Shown here: in pieces, positions 7,315 through 14,839 of the stretch | Layout of the letters: every line of letters begins with the position of its first letter | Position numbering within the stretch: position 1 is the stretch's first letter | Source of the DNA: Pseudovibrio sp. JCM 19062 | GTDB taxonomy: Bacteria; Pseudomonadota; Alphaproteobacteria; Rhizobiales; Stappiaceae | Direction of reading: 5' to 3' | Assembly: GCA_001310715.1 (NCBI GenBank) | Contig: BAXV01000075.1 | Coordinates: forward strand, 1 to 16,924 | DNA length: 16,924 nucleotides | Notes under the pieces: model-generated | The model's input: only the letters and a program-made list of their open reading frames with translations | The model's database searches: none | Told to the model about the DNA's origin: nothing | Made by a program: the position numbers and the translations under genes

Positions 7315-8046
7315 TTAGTGCGCGCCGCCTTCAAGATAAGCTGCCTTCACCTCTTCACGAGACAAAAGCTCCTTACCTGTGCCGGTCATGGTGATTGTAC
7401 CGTTGACCATCACGTAGCCCCGATGAGCCAGCTTGAGTGCGTGATACGCATTCTGCTCAACAAGGAACACAGTCAGACCATCCGTACGGTTCAGCTCCCG
7501 GATCGCATCAAAAATCTGCGACACGATAATCGGAGCCAGCCCCAGAGACGGCTCATCCAACAACAACAAGCGAGGACGGCTCATCAGAGCGCGGGCAATC
7601 GCCAGCATCTGCTGCTCACCGCCTGACAAAGTCCCGCCGCGCTGCTGCTGACGTTCTTTCAAACGTGGAAACAGCTCAAACGCACGGCGCAGGTCTTCCT
7701 CAAAATGCTCGTTACCGGCAACCATACCGCCCATCATCAGGTTCTCTAGAACCGTCATGCGTGGGAAGATACGGCGTCCTTCCGGCGACTGGGCAATACC
7801 GGTCCGCATAATCTCGAAGGTCGGCTTGTAGGTGATGTCCTCACCACAATACGTCACCGAGCCATTCCGAGCCTGCGGGGTACCGCAAACGGTCATCATC
7901 AGGGTGGATTTCCCCGCCCCGTTCGCCCCGATCAGCGTCACGATCTCACCGTCATACACGTCAAGATCAACGCCATGCAGGGCCTGAATCTTGCCGTAGA
8001 AGGTTTCAACTCCGCGAATGCTCAGGAGTGGTTGTTGCGCGTTCAT
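7315..8046 (-). CDS. livF: branched-chain amino acid ABC transporter ATP-binding protein LivF
   Basis: This 243-residue ABC ATPase is one of the two that power the Liv importer on the cytoplasmic face. Walker A GANGAGKST is at residues 40-48, the signature LSGGEQQMLAIARAL and Walker B LLLLDEPSLGL follow, and the H-loop region contains LVEQN, with Gln-Asn in place of the usual His as is typical of LivF. ATG 8046 gives the standard N-terminus ([18 protein letters not shown]); a longer frame to 8106 is only livG sequence read in another frame. The start overlaps the end of livG by 41 bases. The frame is intact. Confidence 0.95.
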   Translation of the reverse strand: MNAQQPLLSIRGVETFYGKIQALHGVDLDVYDGEIVTLIGANGAGKSTLMMTVCGTPQARNGSVTYCGEDITYKPTFEIMRTGIAQSPEGRRIFPRMTVLENLMMGGMVAGNEHFEEDLRRAFELFPRLKERQQQRGGTLSGGEQQMLAIARALMSRPRLLLLDEPSLGLAPIIVSQIFDAIRELNRTDGLTVFLVEQNAYHALKLAHRGYVMVNGTITMTGTGKELLSREEVKAAYLEGGAH

Positions 8047-8886
8047 AGACCACCTCCTCTTCAACCAGCTCCACTTCATCATCCTCAACACCCAGATAAG
8101 CCGCAATCACATGCGGGTCGTTCTTGACGAACTCAGGGGTGCCATCGGAAATCTTCACGCCGTAATCCAGCACCACCACGTGGTCGGAGATTTCCATCAC
8201 AACAGACATGTCATGCTCAATCAGCAAAACAGAGGTGTCGTGTTCCTTGCGGATGTATTGAAGCAGATTGTTCAGCTCCAAGCTCTCTTTCGGGTTCAAA
8301 CCAGCAGCTGGTTCGTCCAGACAAAGAAGCTCGGGGCCAGTACACATAGCGCGGGCAATCTCCAGACGGCGCTGATCGCCGTAGGAAAGATCAGCCGCAG
8401 GGGCATCTGCACGATCAATCAGATCAATGCGCTCCAGCCAGTACTTGGCAGTTTCAATCGCATCCAAATTGGACTTCTTGTAACCACCCAGACCAAGCAG
8501 ACCACCAATGGTCCAGTTGGAGGCAACCATCAGCGGATTGTGCTGCGCCACCATCAGGTTTTCCAGAATAGTCATCCCGCCAAACAGCCGGATATTCTGG
8601 AACGTACGGGCAACCTTCGCGTCCGCCGTAATCTTGAAGTCAGCCATCCGCTCCAAAAGGTGCTTTTCACCACTGGAACGGTTCATGACCAGACGACCCT
8701 CAGTCGGCTTATAAAACCGGTGATGCAGTTAAACACTGTGGTTTTACCCGCACCATTCGGCCCGATCAGCGCAGTAATATCACCGCGCCCGACGTTGAAG
8801 CTCAGGTCGTTGATCGCCGTCAATCCGCCAAAGCGCATGGTCAGGTGCTCAACCTTCAGAACAGGGTTTGTGTCCCAGGTGCTCAT
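8006..8886 (-). CDS. livG: branched-chain amino acid ABC transporter ATP-binding protein LivG (one frameshift)
   Basis: This is the second ATPase of the importer. ATG 8886 overlaps the livM stop as ATGA, typical of translational coupling. The N-terminal part has Walker [10 protein letters not shown] and ends NCITGF; the rest has [10 protein letters not shown] (Q-loop), [15 protein letters not shown] (signature), [12 protein letters not shown] (Walker B) and [10 protein letters not shown] (H-loop His). The parts are separated by one missing base in the A4 run 8713-8716; with A5 the protein reads [16 protein letters not shown] across the join, giving about 293 residues. The C-terminal tail ([18 protein letters not shown]) is unusual and creates a 41-bp overlap with livF. 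Confidence 0.92.
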
Positions 8887-10216
8887 CCGTGGCCCTCCTG
8901 AACAAGATCGGCAGAGATGCCTTTTGCGTTTTTGGAAAGTGCCACACTTGGCGTTCTGCTTGAGATCAATCCACGTGGTTTCCAAACCATGATCACCACC
9001 ATAATCATACCGAAGACAAGCATGCGGTACTCTTCAAACTCGCGGAAGAACTCAAAGCCACCGATCATCACAATCGCAGCGATCACCACACCCATCTGTG
9101 AGCCAAGACCACCCAAAACCACAATCGCAAGAATGATCGCGGATTCAAGGAAGGTGAAACTCTCAGGAGAGATGAAGCCCTGACGCGTTGCAAAGAAAGA
9201 TCCTGCAAAGCCAGCGAACATCGCACCAAGAGCAAAGGCTGTCAGTTTGGTTGTCGTTGTATTGATACCAAGAGCACGGCAGGCAATTTCATCCTCGCGC
9301 AAGGCTTCCCATGCACGACCAATCGGCATCCGGCGCAAGCGCATGGTCACAAAGTTTGTAAACAAGGCCATCGCGAAGATGAGGTAGTACAGGAAGATAA
9401 TGCGATGGATACTGCTGAACTTCAAACCGAAGAAGTCCGCAAACCCGCCTTCACCACGGGTGAATTCCAACCCGAAGAAGCTAGGACGTGGAATGCCGGA
9501 AAGACCATCAGGACCACCTGTAAACTCATACCAGTTCAGCAGCACAACGCGGATAATCTCACCAAACGCAAGCGTTACAATGGCCAGATAGTCGCCTCGA
9601 AGCCTCAGCACCGGGAAGCCCAGAATGATACCCCAGAACGCAGCCAGAATACCGGCCAGCGGCAGGCAGAGCCAGAACGAGAATCCGAAGTAATGCGCCA
9701 GCAACGCGTAGGAGTAAGCCCCTACCGCATAAAACGCCACATAACCAAGGTCGAGCAGGCCGGCAAGGCCAACCACGATGTTCAGCCCCCATCCCAGCAT
9801 CACATAGGTGAGCACCAAAATGGCAAGGTCAATATACTGACGGGACCCACGGGCACCCAGCCAGAACATCAACGCAAATGGAAGCACAACCGCCAAAATG
9901 AGCATGCCATACTTAAGCATGCTCGTGGTGCCATTCCCCAAACCGCCTTTAGGCAGAAAACCGGAAAGCCCGATGCTTGGCGCATCGTCACGCTTCCAGA
10001 AGAACATGTTCATCAGGAAGCGGCCAGTGAACACGACGAGCACAGCAACAGCAACCGCAAACCAACGATGCTCAAGGAAGAGCTCCGCGCCACGGCCGGA
10101 AGCCACGTCAACCTTCAGCCCCACCATCACACAGGCAAGCGCAAACGTAATAACCGCGCCGCCAGACTGTCTTTCAAACTTGCAACAAGCAAGCTGTCTC
10201 TTTGTCTTGCTTGCAT
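8883..10216 (-). CDS. livM: branched-chain amino acid ABC transporter permease LivM (one frameshift)
   Basis: This membrane permease pairs with LivH to form the import channel. ATG 10216 overlaps the livH stop as TAATG. From it the frame reads [20 protein letters not shown] and breaks near 10156, where one missing base (GGCGGCGG read as GGCGCGG) shifts the frame; restoring it continues into [14 protein letters not shown] and a protein of about 444 residues. An N-terminal hydrophobic extension (DUF3382-like) comes before the core permease. Core LivM segments include [50 protein letters not shown] and the cytoplasmic coupling motif [14 protein letters not shown]. Confidence 0.92.
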
Positions 10217-11151
10217 TATACCTTCTCCACCTCAGGTTGGCCGAGAAGACCTTCCGGCATAAAGATGAGCACGATCGCGAGGATCGAGAACGCAGCCACG
10301 TCTTTGTACTCAACAGAGAAATACCCGGACCAGAATGTCTCGATCAGGCCGATCAAAAGACCACCCAGCATCGCACCCGGCAAGGAACCAATTCCACCCA
10401 ATACAGCTGCGGTAAACGCTTTAACACCGGCTAGGAAGCCAATGTAGAAGTCAACCACGCCGTAGTAGAGCAGGAACATCAGACCCGCGACGGCAGCCAG
10501 AGACGCACCCATCACAAAGGTCAGGGAAATGGTGCGGTCAACATTCACACCAAGCAGAGAAGCCATCTTGCGGTCCTGCTCACAGGCACGCTGCGAACGA
10601 CCAAGACTTGTATTGTTGATGAGGTAGGTGAAACCGAGCATGAGAATCACGGTCGTCACCACAATCAGGATCTGCACATAAGACAGGTTCACCACAAAGC
10701 CGGACCCGTCTGCACCACCATCTGTCAGCTGAAATCCTCCGGAGATCAGCGGCTGAAGTGGTTTGTTTTTCGCACCCTGAGAAACCTGTACGAAGTTCTG
10801 AAGAGCAATTGATGCACCAATTGCCGTAATCAGCGGCGCAAGGCGGAAAGACCCGCGCAAAGGCCGATAGGCAATTCGCTCTACTGTCCATCCCCAAACA
10901 GCAGTCAAAGCCATGGCCACAACCAGAACGAGGGCCAGAGCTAAAATCAAAAGCAAAATCGGTGTAGCTGCGGTAATTCCAAGTGCCACAACAAGCACAA
11001 GAGCTATGAAAGAACCGACCATGAAGATATCACCATGGGCGAAGTTAATCATGCCGATGATACCGTAAACCATCGTATATCCGATGGCGATGAGCCCATA
11101 AATAGACCCCAACGTCACACCATTGATAAGTTGTTGGAGAAAGTAATCCAT
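10216..11151 (-). CDS. livH: branched-chain amino acid ABC transporter permease LivH
   Basis: This 311-residue permease is the first gene of the operon. The N-terminus QQLINGVTLGSIYGLIAIGY and MINFAHGDIFMVG are hallmark LivH sequences. Multiple membrane helices follow, then the coupling segment ACEQDRKMASLLGVN and the late motif KAFTAAVLGGIGSLPGAMLG. It is intact, with no frameshift. The stop overlaps the livM start by one base (TAATG), indicating coupled translation. Upstream is a 440-bp gap that should hold the operon promoter. Confidence 0.95.
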   Translation of the reverse strand: MDYFLQQLINGVTLGSIYGLIAIGYTMVYGIIGMINFAHGDIFMVGSFIALVLVVALGITAATPILLLILALALVLVVAMALTAVWGWTVERIAYRPLRGSFRLAPLITAIGASIALQNFVQVSQGAKNKPLQPLISGGFQLTDGGADGSGFVVNLSYVQILIVVTTVILMLGFTYLINNTSLGRSQRACEQDRKMASLLGVNVDRTISLTFVMGASLAAVAGLMFLLYYGVVDFYIGFLAGVKAFTAAVLGGIGSLPGAMLGGLLIGLIETFWSGYFSVEYKDVAAFSILAIVLIFMPEGLLGQPEVEKV

Positions 11152-11593
11152 GTTTTATTTTGTTCCCCGAATGAGATCAGCTATTAGTTGCTGCCCGGTC
11201 TGAATGCCTCCGAATTCAAACCCCCTATATTTTAAGGTAAGCCCCTGTGTAAGTATATTACCCATATTAATAAGCCCGCATATTGGAATTTTTATATTAT
11301 TTCCATGCCCATAGCGCACTATTATTTCACAGGTGCCAAAATGCTGGCTTCTCCCCCCTTTGAGAATCCAATAAGGACAGCAGTCGAAAGTGTTTTTTTC
11401 GCAACCTGAACGTGAACGCCCCTCACCCATCTGGGATCTTTTCACGCACTTCAGTAATATATCATGATTGATTTATACCGGGTCTCGCGACAGCGCAACC
11501 GCAAGATGATACCTGAGGTTTTCTGACGGGACGCAATCCAGCAGCCATCAAGGACTCGGGGAGCCCTTGGTATTTTCCGTAGTCAGGTGTGTT
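11152..11593 (-). promoter_or_regulatory. intergenic region upstream of livH, probable operon promoter region
   Basis: This 442-bp region lies between the phytochelatin synthase-like gene and livH, both transcribed leftward. It is AT-rich near 11220-11310 and 11455-11475, as expected of a promoter and leader, but I cannot assign -35/-10 boxes with confidence. A 96-codon frame (11155-11445) ends 3 bases before livH; its composition and lack of recognisable motifs suggest it is not a gene. A hairpin near 11549-11569 is listed separately. Confidence 0.4.
11549..11569 (-). terminator. stem-loop downstream of the phytochelatin synthase-like gene
   Basis: CAAGGACTC (11549-11557) and GAGCCCTTG (11561-11569) form a 9-bp stem with a GGG loop; the one mismatch is G-U on the minus strand. 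It lies about 25 nt past the gene's stop. No T-run follows on the minus strand, so it is a weak or non-classical terminator, or a stabilising stem. Confidence 0.4.
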
Positions 11594-12302
11594 CTATTTC
11601 GAAACGACAACAATGCCACGGCTAAGATTTGAGTCTGTATCTATTCCTGACATTGCGTCATGCAGCTCGGACGTGGTTATCCAGACAGGCGGGTATTTGT
11701 ATTTCGCCACATCCAGTATCAGCACTTTATCGTTGTCTTCATCATAGGCAGCCACGGGTGAAATATGCCCGCCACCCTCTTGATCAATAGCCTGCCGCGT
11801 ATAATTAATTACCAGCCGTTTATCAGTATCTTGCAGAGTATCTTTGACAATATCACGCAGTTCATCTGTCGTCAGATCACTGGCGTATTGGAAATCCGCC
11901 TGCACGCCAAGATTAACAAAAAAAACTAGCGAGCTGCTCCAGATTCATACCACTTGTAAAAACACCCAGATAACCCTTCACCTCCTGATTTTCAGGTGTG
12001 AAGACATTGTCTTGAGTAAAGTATCCGTAGGGACTGAGAAGCTTCACTGGTGGGCGCGGCACATCCAGACTGTTTAAAACATTGGCAATTGTCGCTGGCC
12101 CGCAAAAAGTGACGACTTTCTGCGTCTCTAAATAGCTTGCCAACGGATAGTAGTCCGACTTGATTTCGGAGTCCTCAAATAGACTTTGTCCCGCAGGTTC
12201 CGTGAGATAAATGAGGTCTTCGTCCGCTGAAAACGCATTGCCTGCGTAGGCCCCAGTCAGGAGGAGAGCAGCGCCGAATACGGCAAATCGGTTGATTTTC
12301 AT
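11594..12302 (-). CDS. secreted phytochelatin synthase-like Cys-His-Asp peptidase (one apparent frameshift)
   Basis: Phytochelatin synthase-fold enzymes are papain-like and act on glutathione: plant enzymes make metal-binding phytochelatins, while bacterial versions mainly remove Gly from glutathione. The predicted triad is C67 in VTFCGPATIANVLNSL, H179 in GGGHISPVAAYD and D197 in VLILDVAKYKYPPVWI. The His-Asp spacing of 18 and Cys-His spacing of 112 agree with the cyanobacterial enzyme as I recall it, and LSRGIVVVSK is a typical ending. A Sec signal (MKINRFAVFGAALLLTGAYA, cleavage near AFSA) sends it to the periplasm. The frame breaks at the A8 run 11918-11925; with A7 it joins as LASFFVNLGVQADF, about 235 residues. 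ATG 12302 or 12305 can be the start, with AGAGAAG upstream. Confidence 0.85.
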
Positions 12303-12693
12303 CATCACTTCTCTTTTTTTATCTGGCTGCTAGCGACTCGAAAAATGCCAATTGACCGAAGTTACATTCAGCATCTAGCAAGGCACTGGTTTTCTCCTAT
12401 TACTTATATCGGTGTTTTTACTATGTCCTTTTGCAACAATACTTCTCAAAATGGATGTAACATCCGCAGCACATAGAAGCGACGTGTAGGCATTAGTTTC
12501 TAGGGTGAGTTCTAATCCAAACCGGCCACTGGTAAATTGGTCGGACCTTCATTGTTGAACTAGCTTTTCTCTACAAATATCTATAATTACTCTAATTCGA
12601 TTACCGTCATTTTAGACGACTAAAACCTACTAATGAACACTGCATAGTGCGAACCACAGAGTATGCCTGTGGGAATATTTTGGAACGAACTGG
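12303..12693 (+). promoter_or_regulatory. divergent intergenic region, candidate promoter and GntR-type palindrome
   Basis: This 391-bp gap separates the leftward phytochelatin synthase-like gene from the rightward flavin reductase-like gene, so it should hold both promoters. TATAAT at 12582-12587 is a perfect -10 box for the rightward gene, but TTGAAC (12555-12560) is 21 bp away, too far for a standard -35. GGTCGGACC (12539-12547) is a 9-bp palindrome with the GT-N3-AC spacing seen in some GntR-family operators. No small gene is evident. Confidence 0.3.
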
Positions 12694-13217
12694 ATGACGA
12701 CAGCTTTAACCATGGCGCCACCTGAAAACACGAAAAAAAGCCTGGCCTCTCACGAATTCAGAGAGGCGATGAGTCGTTTAGGCGCTTCAGTTCACCTGCT
12801 CGCCAGCGCCGGTCCGGCAGGCCGAGTTGGCGCAACGGTTTCATCCGTGTGTTCCGTCTCTGACGAACCGGCAACCCTGCTTGTCTGCCTCAACCGAAAC
12901 GCACGCGTAAATCAGGTCGTCAAGGACAACGGCGTTTTCTCCATCAACACGCTGGTTCACGACCACACGGACTTGTCGAACATCTTTGCTGGCGAGGGCG
13001 ACCTGCCAATGGACGACCGTTTTGCCAAAAAGAGCTGGGGCACGCTGCTAACTGGAAGCCCTATTCTGGAGAGCGCTCGGGTTAGCTTCGATTGCCACAT
13101 TAAAGAAGTAACAGAGGTTGGCACCCACTCTGTTATTTTCGGTGAGGTCGTTGCAGCACGGCTGGGCGAGTTTGCCCCTGCCTGATCTACCTCGACCGAA
13201 ACTATCATTCTGTCTAG
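12694..13217 (+). CDS. flavin reductase-like domain protein (RutF/HpaC type; one apparent frameshift near the end)
   Basis: Small FMN-binding split-barrel proteins of this type reduce free flavin with NAD(P)H to supply a partner monooxygenase. FREAMSRLGASVHLLASAG, GATVSSVCSVSDEPATLLVCL, NQVVKDNGVFSINTL and GTHSVIFGEVVAARLGE are standard family segments. As read the frame stops at 13185 after GEFAPA. Adding one C to the C4 run 13175-13178 lets it continue PCLIYLDRNYHSV to TAG 13215-13217, the usual ending (L-x-Y-x-x-R-x-Y), giving about 174 residues. That TAG is also the first three bases of a palindromic repeat. No monooxygenase is adjacent, so the partner is unknown. Confidence 0.8.
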
Positions 13218-13256
13218 AGCGCGTTCCGTGAATGCAAATGAACGCAACATGCTCTA
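13215..13256 (+). repeat. 42-bp palindromic intergenic repeat, copy 2
   Basis: Ends TAGAGC (13215-13220) and GCTCTA (13251-13256) pair perfectly. Inside, GCGTT (13221-13225) pairs with AACGC (13241-13245), leaving AACAT bulged. The reverse complement matches 3575-3616 at 33 of 42 bases. The first three bases are the restored stop codon of the flavin reductase-like gene. Confidence 0.75.
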
Positions 13257-13263
13257 AAATACC

Positions 13264-13293
13264 GTCTCCTGTTCTATTTTTGGAAGAGGAGAC
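13264..13293. repeat. short stem-loop after the flavin reductase-like gene
   Basis: GTCTCCT (13264-13270) pairs with AGGAGAC (13287-13293) around a 16-base loop, followed by CTTTAT on the + strand. It could help end the flavin reductase transcript, but the stem is short and the T-run poor. The rest of 13257-13486 shows no gene; the promoter of the peptidase should be there but is not clear. Confidence 0.3.
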
Positions 13294-13486
13294 CTTTATC
13301 TACAATTTGTTTGCGCGTATCACTGAAAAGGGCACACTCTTTTCGGGTTTTTGATTATTTTGGAATATTGGCTTTAAGCTTGGCCAGCTCCCTGCCATGT
13401 ATGCCACATTCTCTGGAGCGCTATTTGTGATGATGCTGTCACGCAGGCGCTGCTAGTATTTTTCAAAAATGACTTAGGGAAATAGC

Positions 13487-14511
13487 ATGACTTCTGCCCA
13501 ACGTAATCTGATCACCGATGTTCCGGGATTGAAGGTTGGCAACGCCCATTGCGAAAAGACCAAGTCAGGTGTCACCGTTCTCATTCCAGATGAACAAGCC
13601 GTTGCCTCCGCCGCCATTCTGGGCGGCGCTCCCGGCACCCGTGACCTCGCCTTGCTGGAACCGGAGCAGACCATTAATGGCGTTGACGCCCTTGTCCTGT
13701 CAGGTGGCTCCGCATACGGACTTGACGCAGGTAGCGGCGTACAGGTCCGACTAGCAGAACTAGGCAAAGGTTTTCGTATTGGCAGTTCAATCATTCCAAT
13801 AACCCCCACAGCCATTCTATTCGATCTCCGCAACGGCGGGGATAAATCATGGGGCAGAAATCCAATCTACCGCGACATGGGGATCGAGGCCGTCGACAAT
13901 GCAGCCGAGGACTTTGAACTCGCACCGCAGGCGCGGGCTTCGGCGCAACCACCGCTGACCTGAAAGGCGGACTAGGCTCGGCCTCCCTCACCCTGCCAAA
14001 CGGCGGAACCGTCGGTGCCTGATCGCGGTCAACGCTCTGGGCCGCCCCACCATTGGCGAGACGCCTTATTTCTGGGCCGCACCACACGAGAAGGACGCCG
14101 AATTCGGCGGACTGGGCTGGCCTGCGGAAATGCCGGAGACCGCCCACACTGTCCAGACCAAATTCAGCCTCGGCACAATTGACTTATCCCCCAGCGCAAA
14201 CACCACCATCGGCATCGTTGCCACTGATCTGATCCTGACCAAGTCCGAAGCCAAGCGCATCGCCATCGCCGCCCACGACGCTACGCCCGCGCCTCTGGCC
14301 AGCCCACACACCCATGGACGGCGACCTGCTCTTTGTGATCTCAACTGGCAAACGGAAAATGCAAAATCCCATGCTCGACCTTCTGGAGCTTGGTGCCTAC
14401 GCCGCCCAGACAGTCTCCCGCGCCATCGCTCGCGGTGTGTACTGCGCAAAAGAGTACCCCGGCGATACGATGCCAACTTGGAAAAGCCGACACGGATCAC
14501 GAGAAAGTTAA
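13487..14511 (+). CDS. P1-family (DmpA/S58-like) aminopeptidase, self-processing Ntn fold (four apparent frameshifts)
   Basis: P1 peptidases (L-aminopeptidase/D-esterase DmpA, beta-peptidyl aminopeptidases) are made as a precursor that cleaves itself, the new N-terminal Ser/Thr acting as nucleophile. Family motifs are NLITDVPGLKVGNA, GVTVLIPDE, GGAPGTRDLALLEP, ALVLSGGSAYGLDAGSGV, AGAGFGATTADLKGG, NGGTVGALIAVNALG (the Thr region is the likely cleavage and nucleophile site), AHTPMDGDLLF and ARGVYCAKEYPGD. The frame is interrupted by four single missing bases near 13922, 14018 (CCC to CC), 14280 and 14299 (CCC to CC). Restoring them gives one protein of about 342 residues with every family segment in order. 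AGGGAAA before ATG 13487 is a plausible ribosome binding site. Confidence 0.82.
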
Positions 14512-14549
14512 CTCCCAGATTCAACTAGTTCGGGTAAGCTACAAAACAA

Positions 14550-14609
14550 CGCACGCAAAACCTAAAAAACGCAGGATAACGCAAAACGGCGCAAATCATC
14601 GCAAACCGT
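14550..14609 (+). repeat. degenerate 10-bp phased CGCA repeat
   Basis: CGCA occurs at 14550, 14570, 14580, 14590 and 14600, exactly one helical turn apart except for a skipped unit at 14560. Units at 14580 (CGCAAAACGG), 14590 (CGCAAATCAT) and 14600 are most alike. Direct repeats at this spacing are bound by some response regulators (OmpR/PhoB type), so this could be a binding site upstream of the hairpin cluster; that is inference. Confidence 0.45.
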
Positions 14610-14686
14610 AAGCTACACTGACACTTTCACTGCATTTTCGGGGAAGAAGAGCTGGTTTTCTTGAGGGGAAACAGGCCATATTCAAG

Positions 14687-14790
14687 TTTTGCCACACTGG
14701 CAAAAAGTTGCGCCGCCTCTGGTGTTGGGATCAGAGGCGACGCGGGGGAACAAAGGACGATGTGCTACGGTAAATATACGCCGTCCTTTG
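14687..14790 (+). ncRNA. candidate structured RNA: three consecutive stem-loops ahead of a terminator
   Basis: Three strong hairpins lie end to end on the + strand. The first is TTTTGCCA/TGGCAAAA (14687-14694, 14698-14705; 8 bp, 3-base loop). The second is GCGCCGCCTCTG/CAGAGGCGACGC (14710-14721, 14732-14743; 12 positions, one mismatch). The third is CAAAGGACG/CGTCCTTTG (14751-14759, 14782-14790; 9 bp, 22-base loop), followed by TTTTT. The terminator hairpin at 14799 comes next. This could be an independent small RNA or the structured 3' end of the peptidase mRNA. No promoter is clear and I recognise no known RNA family. Confidence 0.42.
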
Positions 14791-14798
14791 TTTTTGGA

Positions 14799-14839
14799 AG
14801 GTCTTCCCGGTTTTAGGTAACCGGGAGGACCTTTTTCTT
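14799..14839 (+). terminator. strong intrinsic terminator between convergent genes
   Basis: AGGTCTTCCCGGTT (14799-14812) and AACCGGGAGGACCT (14819-14832) form a 14-bp stem with one G-U pair and a 6-base loop, followed by TTTTCTT on the + strand. The T-run reaches into the stop codon of the leftward RND gene. On the minus strand no T-run follows, so it works best for rightward transcripts. The hairpin 14751-14790 with TTTTT just upstream may be a second, tandem terminator. Confidence 0.82.

Noticed and set aside
8018..8992. 324-codon + strand frame opposite livG
   Set aside because: It is a shadow of livG, whose Walker and signature motifs are unmistakable on the other strand.
9405..10262. 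285-codon + strand frame opposite livM
   Set aside because: It is rich in Gln/His/Pro low-complexity sequence and lies opposite livM membrane helices.
11155..11445. 96-codon minus-strand frame ending 3 bases before livH
   Set aside because: Its position is gene-like, but it has no good ribosome binding site, odd composition and no motif; the region is better read as the livH leader.
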